This document shows, piece after piece, positions 43,890-51,807 of a DNA stretch of 64,000 nucleotides. This DNA comes from Pedobacter ureilyticus (lineage in GTDB: Bacteria; Bacteroidota; Bacteroidia; Sphingobacteriales; Sphingobacteriaceae), in NCBI RefSeq assembly GCF_005925345.1, contig NZ_SSHJ01000014.1, positions 50,453 through 114,452 on the forward strand, in the 5' to 3' direction. The position numbers were made by a program, and so were the translations under genes. How positions within the stretch are numbered: position 1 is the stretch's first letter; each line of letters starts with the position of its first letter. Below the pieces are notes generated by a model. It was not told the origin of the DNA. It saw only the letters and a program-made list of their open reading frames with translations, and did not search any database.

Positions 43890-46148
43890 CTACCTCAAAT
43901 TATACCTCAATCCAAAGAAACCCCTTATCCCCTGGATTGGTGCATATACATAACTTGGATCAAAAGTTAAACCGTACGGATTATTTGGCGTAGCCATTGC
44001 ATTTCCATTGGCATCAAATTGCACTTGCTTATCAAATGGGTCATTTGCCCTAGCAATGATGAAAGGGTTATTTCTGGTTGGCTTAAAATTGAGCAAGTTT
44101 TTTATGCCACCATAAACTTCCAAGTTTTTAAAGCCGCGGTAAGTAAATTGGATATTCTGTAAACTCCAAACTGGCGAGTACGGTTCACGAGGGTCAAATT
44201 CGTTCAACAAAGGCAAGCGCATAGGTCCATAAATATTACCCGTGTAATCAATTCCCAAATTCAGTTTGTTGATAAGGTAAGAAACCGACCAAGTTCCCAT
44301 CCATTTTTCAGTTAGTATTTGCTGAGTTTTTACGTTATTTTCTATCAAACCTACATCCTGTAAGGTAATACCAGCATTCAATTTCAGGCCAAAATTTAAC
44401 ACTACATCTAAATTTCCAGTTAGGCCTTTACTTACCGCATAACCCATTAAATTATCGTACCTAATTTGATTAGAATTGGCCTCATAATCAGCTACAATGC
44501 GATTGCTGAAATGCGTGTAAAAAGCAGATACATCAAAAGTGAAAGTATTGCCGCGGTTGGTATAAAGTTTTTTCAAATAATTCAAATTCACATTGTAAGT
44601 TTTTTCTGGCTTTAATTCATTTGCTATCACTACTTCTCTAGCTCCAGTCAAAGCCGCATGGTCTTCCGTAAAAATATTTACTACCCTAAAACCAGTTCCT
44701 GCGTTTAGCCTTAAAATACTAGTTTCATCAAAATTGATTTTATAGGCAAACCGAGGAGTGAAAATATTGCCATGGTTAGAGTTATAGTCATAGCGCATTC
44801 CTAATAAAACCGAATGTTTTTGAGCGAGCTTTATTTCATCTTGCACAAATAACCCTGGCAAGTAAGTATTTTCTGGAGCCGCCAAGGTAGCCGGAGTATT
44901 ATCGTCATAATAAGTATATCGGAGCGCCGTACCGAAAAGCAAATCGTGGTTATTGATCTTCTTATCCCAAGTTAATTGAGAAAAAGCAATATTTTGTCTA
45001 GCGATATAAGAAGTAGTTCCGTATCGGCTATCCTGATGGTGGTTTGTTAAAGAAAAAGCAAAGAACATTTTCTCTTTAATGGGCAGTTGGTAATTACCCA
45101 ACAATTCGAAACGTTGCGTATAAATACTTTCTCCATACACCTCATCGTCGCCGCGATTAGCTTTTGTCCAGTTCATTTCTCCACCCCATCTATCTTCGTA
45201 CAAAAATCTGCCCGCTAAAGAAAATAAGCGATTTTCTTTTCTGTTGAAATTCCATTTTTGAAAAACAGAAATACGATCTTGTAAGGTCACATCAGTGAAA
45301 TTGTCGTGATTTAGATCAACCTTGTTACCATACTTAAAGTAGTTCAAACCTGTAAGCACATTCACCTTAGGGTGGATTTTCGCCTTAAAACCTAAATCAA
45401 TACTATGTTCCAAGTAACTTGTGGTCATCAAATCGGCACTTAAAGCCGAAGCTTTGCCTACATCTTTGGTAATGATATTAATTAAACCACCTACCGCCTC
45501 GCTACCGTATAAAGACGATGCAGGACCTTTTACCACTTCTACCCGTTCTATCAAAGAATTAGGAATTCCAGACAAGCCATACACCGTAGACAGGCTACTC
45601 ACAATTGGCATCCCGTCAATCATGACCATGGTGTAGGGGCCTTCTAAACCGTTGATGTGTATATCGCCCGTATTACAAATGTTGCAATTTAACTGCGGCC
45701 TAACACCATTGATATTTTGTAAGGCATCAAAAATACTCGGAGTAGGATTTTTTTGAAAAAACTTGGCTGTGTAAATCTCCACAGGCACTGGGCTCTCCAA
45801 TCTGTTCACTTCCTTTTGCGTTCCGGTAATCACTACTTCGTTCAGCTCTTCTTTTTGCTCTTGAATATTAAAAATAAAGGAAGTATCACTTAAAACATCA
45901 ACTTTATTCGTTTGAGTTTTGTAGCCTACTGCGGTAATTCGAATTTGATAAACGCCTGGCTTTAATGCAGCGAAACCAAACTCACCTCTTTCATCGGTCT
46001 GGGCGGAACGCTGTAATTCCACTATACGCAAATTAGCTTTATGCACAGCCGCTCCATTACTTTCTACTTTCCCCCTCAGCACTAAGTCTTGAGCAAAAGT
46101 AAGTATAGAGATAAACAAGGATCCGAAAACAAGTATTAATTTATTCAT
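43890..46148 (-). CDS. TonB-dependent receptor, putative metal/metallophore uptake
   Basis: A 752-residue outer-membrane receptor. After a signal peptide (about 1-20) comes a carboxypeptidase-regulatory-like domain (about 22-100), the plug (about 120-230) and a 22-strand barrel ending in FFGLRYNLR. The plug has the unusual NCNICNTGDIHING with CxxC, then GPYTMVMIDGMPIVSSLSTVYG. This CxxC plug type is known in Bacteroidota but its ligand is unclear. ATG 46148 is chosen; a TTG start one codon earlier is less likely. Its promoter has the same 18-nt operator as the DtxR/Nramp operon, pointing to Mn or Fe uptake. Confidence 0.92.
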   Translation of the reverse strand: MNKLILVFGSLFISILTFAQDLVLRGKVESNGAAVHKANLRIVELQRSAQTDERGEFGFAALKPGVYQIRITAVGYKTQTNKVDVLSDTSFIFNIQEQKEELNEVVITGTQKEVNRLESPVPVEIYTAKFFQKNPTPSIFDALQNINGVRPQLNCNICNTGDIHINGLEGPYTMVMIDGMPIVSSLSTVYGLSGIPNSLIERVEVVKGPASSLYGSEAVGGLINIITKDVGKASALSADLMTTSYLEHSIDLGFKAKIHPKVNVLTGLNYFKYGNKVDLNHDNFTDVTLQDRISVFQKWNFNRKENRLFSLAGRFLYEDRWGGEMNWTKANRGDDEVYGESIYTQRFELLGNYQLPIKEKMFFAFSLTNHHQDSRYGTTSYIARQNIAFSQLTWDKKINNHDLLFGTALRYTYYDDNTPATLAAPENTYLPGLFVQDEIKLAQKHSVLLGMRYDYNSNHGNIFTPRFAYKINFDETSILRLNAGTGFRVVNIFTEDHAALTGAREVVIANELKPEKTYNVNLNYLKKLYTNRGNTFTFDVSAFYTHFSNRIVADYEANSNQIRYDNLMGYAVSKGLTGNLDVVLNFGLKLNAGITLQDVGLIENNVKTQQILTEKWMGTWSVSYLINKLNLGIDYTGNIYGPMRLPLLNEFDPREPYSPVWSLQNIQFTYRGFKNLEVYGGIKNLLNFKPTRNNPFIIARANDPFDKQVQFDANGNAMATPNNPYGLTFDPSYVYAPIQGIRGFFGLRYNLR

Positions 46149-46161
46149 CAAATTAGCTTTA

Positions 46162-46169
46162 CAAAAATA
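46162..46169 (-). promoter_or_regulatory. Alternative -7 box of the TonB receptor gene
   Basis: The minus strand reads TATTTTTG, 13 nt before ATG 46148. The other candidate box, TAGATTTG, lies inside the operator at 46180-46187. Either can be used; the operator would block both. Confidence 0.35.
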
Positions 46170-46173
46170 TAAA

Positions 46174-46191
46174 TTTAGACAAATCTAAAAA
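46174..46191 (-). promoter_or_regulatory. Palindromic operator of the TonB receptor gene
   Basis: The minus strand reads TTTTTAGATTTGTCTAAA, identical over 18 nt to 40308-40325 and in the same orientation to its gene. The centre TAGATTTG fits a -7 box; it lies 25 nt upstream of ATG 46148. Confidence 0.68.
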
Positions 46192-46241
46192 TAAAATTAG
46201 AAATATAAATTATTTAAATTTAGAAATATATAAACATCGCT

Positions 46242-46297
46242 AACGCAACAATGATGCAAATATAAAAATTCAACATTAAAACGCAACAATGATGCAA
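46242..46297. promoter_or_regulatory. Two identical 18-nt sites in the divergent TonB receptor/smpB gap
   Basis: AACGCAACAATGATGCAA occurs at 46242-46259 and 46280-46297, start to start 38 nt. The core GCAACAATGATGC is an imperfect palindrome (six of seven positions symmetric). Such paired sites suggest a dimeric DNA-binding protein acting on the TonB receptor or smpB. Confidence 0.5.
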
Positions 46298-46353
46298 TAA
46301 AACAATTATTAGAGAGATACGTTAAATAATCTATAATTGTTGATATTTGTAAC

Positions 46354-46803
46354 ATGCCTAACGATATACAGATAAAGAACAAGCGAGCCTATTTTGATTA
46401 CCATATTTTAGACAAGTATGTGGCAGGAATTGCGTTGCTTGGCACAGAAATAAAGGCTATACGCCAGGGAAAAGCAAACATGACGGATGCTTTTTGCACT
46501 TTCATTGGTGGCAGCCTTTATATCAGAAACCTTCATATTTCTGAATATAGCCACAGCTCTTTTTACCATCATGATATCAAGAGAGATCGCGTGTTGCTGC
46601 TGCAAAAAAAGGAACTGAGAAAAATCAGAATTAAAGGAGAAGAAAAAGGATTTACAATTGTACCGCTCAGAATTTTTATTAACGAACGAGGTTTCGCCAA
46701 AATGGAAATTGCTCTAGCTCAAGGTAAAAAGGAGTTCGACAAACGTGACAGCATCAAAGAAAGAGATAGCAAACGGGAGTTAGATAGAGCGATGAAATTT
46801 TAA
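46354..46803 (+). CDS. smpB: SsrA-binding protein SmpB
   Basis: SmpB binds tmRNA and guides it to stalled ribosomes in trans-translation. The 149-residue protein has the family core KNKRAYFDYHILDKYVAGIALLGTEIKA-type start (seen as KNKRAYFDYHIL and GTEIKAIRQGKA), HISEYSHSS, and a basic C-terminal tail (KKEFDKRDSIKERDSKRELD) that inserts in the ribosomal mRNA channel. Length is normal. No tmRNA gene is seen in this window. Confidence 0.96.
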   Translation: MPNDIQIKNKRAYFDYHILDKYVAGIALLGTEIKAIRQGKANMTDAFCTFIGGSLYIRNLHISEYSHSSFYHHDIKRDRVLLLQKKELRKIRIKGEEKGFTIVPLRIFINERGFAKMEIALAQGKKEFDKRDSIKERDSKRELDRAMKF

Positions 46804-46897
46804 TGACTGAATGATAGAATTTTGAATAATAGAATGGGTTAAACGCCTCACAAATATTTAATCATTCAAAATTTACTCATTCAAAATTTTATTATAC

Positions 46898-47806
46898 ATG
46901 AAAATAGTTTTTATGGGTACCCCCGATTTTGCTGTAGCTTCTTTAGCTGCACTTAAAAATGCGGGATTTGATATTGTTGGCGTAGTTACTGCCGCGGATA
47001 AACCGGCCGGGCGTGGACAGAAGTTAAGCGAAAGTGCTGTAAAAAAATATGCGGTAGAAAATGGCTTAAAGGTGCTACAGCCTTTAAAATTGAAAGACCC
47101 TGCTTTTATTGAGGAACTAAAAGCTTTAAATGCCGACTTACAAGTGGTGGTTGCTTTTAGGATGCTGCCAGAGATAGTTTGGAACATGCCTCCAAAAGGA
47201 ACCATCAATTTACATGGTTCTCTGCTACCACAATATAGAGGTGCTGCTCCTATTAACCATGCCATCATTAATGGAGAAAAAGAAAGTGGTGTAACCACCT
47301 TTTTCTTGAAGCAGGAGATTGATACCGGCGACGTAATTTTATCTGCAAGTACACCAATTACCGAAGAAGATACGGCCGGAACATTGCACGATAAATTGAT
47401 GAATATTGGTGCAGAACTGATTGTTAAAACAGTAAAATCTATTGAAGCGGGAAGTTACACAGAAGTGCCGCAACCTATGGATACTGAATTGAAAGCTGCA
47501 CCAAAAATTTTTAAAGATTTTTGCGAAATCAACTGGAAACGGGATAACCAGGTAGTTTATAACCATATTAGAGGTTTAAGCCCTTACCCAACTGCCTTTA
47601 CTTTTTTAAATGAGAAAACTTTGAAGGTTTTTAAGATTGAAAAAGAAGACATAAACCCTAATATTGAAGCTGGAACTTTCGAAACTGACGGTAAAACTTT
47701 CTTAAAATTTGCAACTAATAATGGTTACATTAAATTGATAGAGCTACAATTAGAAGGCAAAAAAAGAATGCAGGTTGATGAGTTTTTACGAGGCGTGAGG
47801 CTATAG
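46898..47806 (+). CDS. fmt: Methionyl-tRNA formyltransferase
   Basis: Fmt formylates initiator Met-tRNA with 10-formyl-THF. The 302-residue enzyme starts MKIVFMGTPDFAVASL and has the catalytic Asn-His-Asp region INLHGSLLPQYRGAAPINHAI and GVTTFFLKQEIDTGD, then a C-terminal OB-like tRNA-binding domain (from about 205). Length is normal. Confidence 0.96.
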   Translation: MKIVFMGTPDFAVASLAALKNAGFDIVGVVTAADKPAGRGQKLSESAVKKYAVENGLKVLQPLKLKDPAFIEELKALNADLQVVVAFRMLPEIVWNMPPKGTINLHGSLLPQYRGAAPINHAIINGEKESGVTTFFLKQEIDTGDVILSASTPITEEDTAGTLHDKLMNIGAELIVKTVKSIEAGSYTEVPQPMDTELKAAPKIFKDFCEINWKRDNQVVYNHIRGLSPYPTAFTFLNEKTLKVFKIEKEDINPNIEAGTFETDGKTFLKFATNNGYIKLIELQLEGKKRMQVDEFLRGVRL

Positions 47807-47845
47807 TTGGTTTATTGGTTTATTGGCTCATTAGTTATTGGTAAT

Positions 47846-48451
47846 ATGGATGCAGATCAAAAACAGAGTTTAGCAGCTAAAAAATATCAAATACAACTTC
47901 GTATTAAGGTTAATGAATTTATAGAAAGGCATTTTTTGCATTGGCTAGAAATTTATGAGGCTATTTTGAGCACTAACGTCAACCATGAATTGGTGCAGTT
48001 AGCAAACGTAGAAAAGGAAGAGATTAGCTTTTGGGAAAAGCGGATGTTTACAGCGCCTTTCGAGAAATTTCATTTCGACCTACAAAAACTCAATAACGAT
48101 GCCGAAAGGAATATCATTACCAAATTATACACTAGCTTTCCCTCTACTAACCCCTTAAGGTTTATGCCTACTGATATAGTTCCATTATTGGTTTCGGATA
48201 AAGCTGCTGAGATTATTGCGTATTTTACACAACAGCTGAATGTTAATTTAGAGGCAGAAGTTTATTTAATGTACCTCTACTACACTCCTGTACTCAAATT
48301 AAAACTAAGAGATATCATTACCTATGCTGAGCAGCTCTATGATTTCCCAATGGAAGACATCGTAATTACGGCAATAAACTTTGATTGGCTCATCTTCCGT
48401 TCGATGGAAGAAGAATGGCGGTTTTGCCGAAGACCTACAGGAATAAGTTAA
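47846..48451 (+). CDS. Hypothetical protein, 201 residues
   Basis: A cytoplasmic, helix-rich protein starting MDADQKQSLAAKKYQIQLRI. It has no signal peptide, membrane segment or motif I recognise; conserved-looking blocks are FWEKRMFTAPFEKFHFDL and PSTNPLRFMPTDIVPLL, and the C-terminus is EEWRFCRRPTGIS. The frame is open into the fmt stop through a TTG at 47807, but the ATG at 47846 is the natural start. Probably cotranscribed with fmt. Function unknown. Confidence 0.68.
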   Translation: MDADQKQSLAAKKYQIQLRIKVNEFIERHFLHWLEIYEAILSTNVNHELVQLANVEKEEISFWEKRMFTAPFEKFHFDLQKLNNDAERNIITKLYTSFPSTNPLRFMPTDIVPLLVSDKAAEIIAYFTQQLNVNLEAEVYLMYLYYTPVLKLKLRDIITYAEQLYDFPMEDIVITAINFDWLIFRSMEEEWRFCRRPTGIS

Positions 48452-48484
48452 TTAAACCTTATTGTAGCAGAAATACTTTTTGTC

Positions 48485-48590
48485 TAACTTATCATCCTGA
48501 GCGTAGCGAAGAATCCGTTTCTACCAGCAGTTTAACTTATAGATTCCTAGCACCTCGGAATGATAGCAGAAAACGACAAAAAGATTGTAG
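48485..48590. repeat. Dispersed intergenic repeat (CATCCTGAGCGTAGCGAAG type)
   Basis: The segment around 48493-48512 reads CATCCTGAGCGTAGCGAAG and continues to TAGCACCTCGGAATGATAG. It is a known kind of repeat which gives spurious peptides such as HPERSEES on one strand. No gene lies between 48452 and 48689. Confidence 0.6.
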
Positions 48591-48689
48591 CGGAAAGAAG
48601 GACGATGGTTACCCAAATGAGCCTAACGATACTTTTCGACTAAAAATAGGCAACACGTATCTTTTTACTTTTGAATTTCTACTTTTAAC

Positions 48690-49529
48690 TTAGATAGATT
48701 GATTTAACCAGCCACTAAACATTCTGGCTACTTCATTAAAATACCTTTTGCGGCCGTAGCCCATTACCCAACGCACGCCACCAATAGCATTAGTTAAAAA
48801 AACCTCTTCGGCCTCGTTTAAAATCTGAGGGTTAATTTGCGCCTCTACTAACGGCAACTGATGTTTTTTAGCCAACTGCATTACTACGTTACGCATCACG
48901 CCGCCAACGCATCCTTCTGAAAGTGCAGGTGTATAAATCTGATTTTGGTATACAACGAACAAATTAGAACTCGTACTTTCGCACAAAAAACCGTTCTGAT
49001 TAAGCAATAAGACCTCGTCTAATTGATGCTGCTTTTGATAAATTGCCGCCATTACAAATGGAAGCGAGTTGGTGGTTTTATAGTTAGACAGCTTGTTGAT
49101 TGGCTTCGCTATTTCGTCGTAAACATCTACAATAATTCCTTTTTTGTTTAACTCATAGCTAGGTGTGTCTAATGGTTTAACCTCCAACAAATAGCCCACT
49201 TTATTGGTCTCTGGAGTATACAGCCCTTCTCCCTGCCTATAAATAGTTAACCTGAAACGTGCATTAGCATGAATTTTATTTTTACGAGCCAATTCTGTAG
49301 TTTTTTGCCTTAAGAAGTAATCATCCAAAAGGTTATAACCGTCCATTTTTAACGCTTTCATGGTCGCTTTAATCCGATCCGCATGTAACTCAGCAAACTG
49401 CAGTTTTCCGCCACACATCCGCATCGATTCAAACAGCCCATCACCAAACTTAAACGCTCGGTTGGTAGCCTGCAAAATAGCAGTATCGTTGGTAAAAAAC
49501 TGGTCGTTAAATAAAATGAATTTCGACAT
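48690..49529 (-). CDS. Class IV aminotransferase (ADC lyase/BCAT-like)
   Basis: A 279-residue PLP enzyme of fold type IV. Features: FNDQFFTNDTAILQATNRAFKFGDGLFES-type start (seen as ATNRAFKFGDGLFES), HADRI, the Schiff-base Lys in KLSNYKTTNSL, and the tail LTNAIGGVRWVMGYG. Closest types are aminodeoxychorismate lyase (folate) and branched-chain or D-amino acid aminotransferase; I cannot separate them by sequence alone. Its ATG follows the pseudouridine synthase stop directly (TAA ATG), so they are translated as a pair. Confidence 0.88.
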   Translation of the reverse strand: MSKFILFNDQFFTNDTAILQATNRAFKFGDGLFESMRMCGGKLQFAELHADRIKATMKALKMDGYNLLDDYFLRQKTTELARKNKIHANARFRLTIYRQGEGLYTPETNKVGYLLEVKPLDTPSYELNKKGIIVDVYDEIAKPINKLSNYKTTNSLPFVMAAIYQKQHQLDEVLLLNQNGFLCESTSSNLFVVYQNQIYTPALSEGCVGGVMRNVVMQLAKKHQLPLVEAQINPQILNEAEEVFLTNAIGGVRWVMGYGRKRYFNEVARMFSGWLNQSI

Positions 49530-50552
49530 TTAAACGATATAGTTACGCCATTTGTTCAACACTGCTTCAAAATCTGCAGGCATAGGAGCCTCAAATTCCA
49601 TATATTTTTGTGTAGTTGGATGTATGAAACCCAATGTTTGCGCATGTAAAGCCTGGCGAGGCATGAGTTCAAAACAGTTAGCAACAAATTGCTTGTACTT
49701 AGAAAACGTAGTTCCTTTCAAAATCTTGTCGCCACCATAAGTAGCATCGCTAAATAATGGATGACCTATATGCTTCATGTGCGCCCTAATTTGATGGGTA
49801 CGCCCTGTTTCTAACTGACAGGTAATTAAAGTTACGTAGTTTAAACGCTCTAAAACGGTATAATTCGTTACCGACCATTTCCCTTTTTCTTCATCGTCAT
49901 ACACATCTTGGATAATTCTATTTTTCAAGCTTCGGCCAATATAACCTTCTATCCTACCATCTTTTTCTATATCTCCCCAAGCTAAAGCTAAATATTTACG
50001 AGTAATGCTGTGGTCAAAAAATTGTTTGGCAAGCTTGGTCATGGTAATCTCGTTCTTGCTAATCAGTAGTAAACCAGATGTATCTTTATCTATGCGATGT
50101 ACTAAACCCGGCCTACCATCATTTCCAGGTAGCGTAGGCAATTGCTCAAAATGAAACGCCAAAGCATTTACCAAAGTACCTGTGTAATTATTGAAACCGG
50201 GGTGCACCACCATTCCTGCTGGCTTGTTTACAACCAACAAATCGTCATCTTCATAAACAATATCAATAGCAATATTTTCTGGATAAACTTCGGTGTCTCG
50301 CGGTGGCTGGGCGTATACGATAGAAATTTCGTCTAATGGTTTTACTTTGTAACTAGCTTTAACCTGTTGTTTGTTAACTAATACATTTCCAGCATCAATA
50401 GCATTTTGAATTCTATTTCTAGAAGCGTTTTCTATACGATGCATCAAAAACTTGTCAATTCGCAATAACGACTGTCCTTTATCTACGACAATATTAAAAT
50501 GCTCAAATAAGTCTTGTTCTTCATCTTCCTGCCCTATTGCTAAATTTTCCAT
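49530..50552 (-). CDS. RluA family pseudouridine synthase
   Basis: A 340-residue enzyme isomerising uridine in 23S rRNA. An N-terminal S4-type RNA-binding domain (LLRIDKFLMHRIENASRNRIQ, about 30-95) precedes the catalytic domain with the Asp motif HRIDKDTSGLLLISK (HRID for the usual HRLD), then RTHQIRAHMKHIGHP. ATG 50552 is preferred over a start at 50573; a TACTTTTG promoter box ends 4 bases before it, a leaderless pattern. Confidence 0.93.
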   Translation of the reverse strand: MENLAIGQEDEEQDLFEHFNIVVDKGQSLLRIDKFLMHRIENASRNRIQNAIDAGNVLVNKQQVKASYKVKPLDEISIVYAQPPRDTEVYPENIAIDIVYEDDDLLVVNKPAGMVVHPGFNNYTGTLVNALAFHFEQLPTLPGNDGRPGLVHRIDKDTSGLLLISKNEITMTKLAKQFFDHSITRKYLALAWGDIEKDGRIEGYIGRSLKNRIIQDVYDDEEKGKWSVTNYTVLERLNYVTLITCQLETGRTHQIRAHMKHIGHPLFSDATYGGDKILKGTTFSKYKQFVANCFELMPRQALHAQTLGFIHPTTQKYMEFEAPMPADFEAVLNKWRNYIV

Positions 50553-50556
50553 GTTG

Positions 50557-50564
50557 CAAAAGTA
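50557..50564 (-). promoter_or_regulatory. -7 promoter box, 4 nt before ATG
   Basis: The minus strand reads TACTTTTG, then CAAC and ATG at 50552; fourth example of the 4-nt spacing. Confidence 0.45.
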
Positions 50565-50739
50565 ATTCTTCAAAAATGATATTCCTAAAAAACAATTTGG
50601 CTTATTTATTGTAGTTAGTTTGATAATTTAATACGAGGCTTATGAAACAATTTTCCGAAAACTTTAAGATAGTCATCAATTTTTTTCCTTATTTGATTAG
50701 AAAGATATACTTTCGCCATTGATAATCAAACAAGTAAAG

Positions 50740-51759
50740 ATGAAAAAAGAATTTAGAGCGCTAAAATGTAATTTACTACTTAGCGCTTTTTTATTGCCTT
50801 TTAGTTTAGCTGCCCAAGATCAGGTAGCGGATGTTTTTAAAGGTGCCCCAGCAGATGCTTCTAAATTAACGCAAGCCTACCTATCTCCGTTGTTCAAAGG
50901 TTTGGGCACTGGCATCAATGCAGGATGGTTTACTTCGGCAAAAGCCAAAAAAACGCTTCGTTTTGATCTTAGATTTTCAGGTACATTAGCTATAGTGCCC
51001 AATAGTGACAAAAATTTTGATGTGACCAAGCTTGGTTTAACAAGCATGGCACCCATTCCAGGCGCCAACCCTAGTTCTCCAACTTTTTCTGGAGAAGATA
51101 GACAAGGTACTTTAATGCGTTTAAACGGAGCTCTTGACCCCTCTGGAGATTTTAACTTACCAAATGGTATAGATCTGGGCTATGTTCCGGCACCACAAAT
51201 ACAATTAACGGTAGGTATTCCTAAAAACATTGATATTTCTTTAAGATATGTACCTAAAATAGATTTGAAGGACTACGGAAAAATAGACATGATTGGCGCA
51301 GGCGTTAAAGTTGAAGTTTTACCTCTAATTTTAGGCAAAACAGAAAAAATAGTACCCGTTGATGTTGCCGTAGCGCTAGGTTTCACACAACTAAACTATA
51401 ATTTACCTTTAGAAGTAGGTACTAATCCAAATCCTAACCAACAATTAAAGGCAAAAGTAAAAGGAATGAGTGCCGATGCCATTGTTTCTAAAACCTTGGC
51501 TGTCTTTACACCTTTTTTAAGCTTAGGCTATCAAAAATCTGAAAGTGATTTGCAGGCACTGGGGACTTATGAATTTGCTACCTCTGCTGGTAGCCAAACT
51601 ATTAACAACCCTTTTTCCTTTTCTAACACAGACGTAAGTGGTGCAAGAGCCACTTTAGGTTTCCAATTGCAGCTTGCTTTTTTTAAATTTTACGCTTCTT
51701 ACACGCAAGCCAAATATGCTTACGCAAGTGCTGGTATAGGCTTTGGTATAGGCAAATAA
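50740..51759 (+). CDS. DUF6588 family protein (outer-membrane beta-barrel)
   Basis: A 339-residue protein with signal peptide (cleaved near LAAQ) and many amphipathic strands: GLGTGINAGWFTSAKA, IDISLRYVPKIDL, GFQLQLAFFKFYAS, and a terminal YASAGIGFGIGK. This matches DUF6588 barrels of unknown function. ATG 50740 is used because the upstream start at 50719 is TTG. Ends close to a terminator. Confidence 0.8.
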   Translation: MKKEFRALKCNLLLSAFLLPFSLAAQDQVADVFKGAPADASKLTQAYLSPLFKGLGTGINAGWFTSAKAKKTLRFDLRFSGTLAIVPNSDKNFDVTKLGLTSMAPIPGANPSSPTFSGEDRQGTLMRLNGALDPSGDFNLPNGIDLGYVPAPQIQLTVGIPKNIDISLRYVPKIDLKDYGKIDMIGAGVKVEVLPLILGKTEKIVPVDVAVALGFTQLNYNLPLEVGTNPNPNQQLKAKVKGMSADAIVSKTLAVFTPFLSLGYQKSESDLQALGTYEFATSAGSQTINNPFSFSNTDVSGARATLGFQLQLAFFKFYASYTQAKYAYASAGIGFGIGK

Positions 51760-51778
51760 AATTTTTAAAATCGATTTT

Positions 51779-51807
51779 AAAAGCTTCTCTTTGCAGGAGC
51801 TTTTTTT
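51779..51807 (+). terminator. Terminator ending next to the ACC deaminase start codon
   Basis: AAAAGCTTCT (51779-51788) pairs with AGGAGCTTTT (51795-51804; one G-T pair), with a 6-nt loop and seven Ts (51801-51807). The T-run ends exactly before ATG 51808. Confidence 0.85.

Noticed and set aside
43734..43970. Small frame across REP units 2 and 3
   Set aside because: Composed of REP hairpins and overlaps the TonB receptor end.
42863..46350. Insertion sequence or transposon carrying the metal genes
   Set aside because: The RAYT is a single-gene REP transposase; there are no matching ends enclosing the Nramp or TonB genes.
46354..46803. Possible tmRNA gene near smpB
   Set aside because: No tRNA-like ends or tag coding sequence found in the neighbouring gaps.
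48385..48693. Plus-strand frame with LTYHPERSEES
   Set aside because: A spurious translation of a dispersed intergenic repeat.
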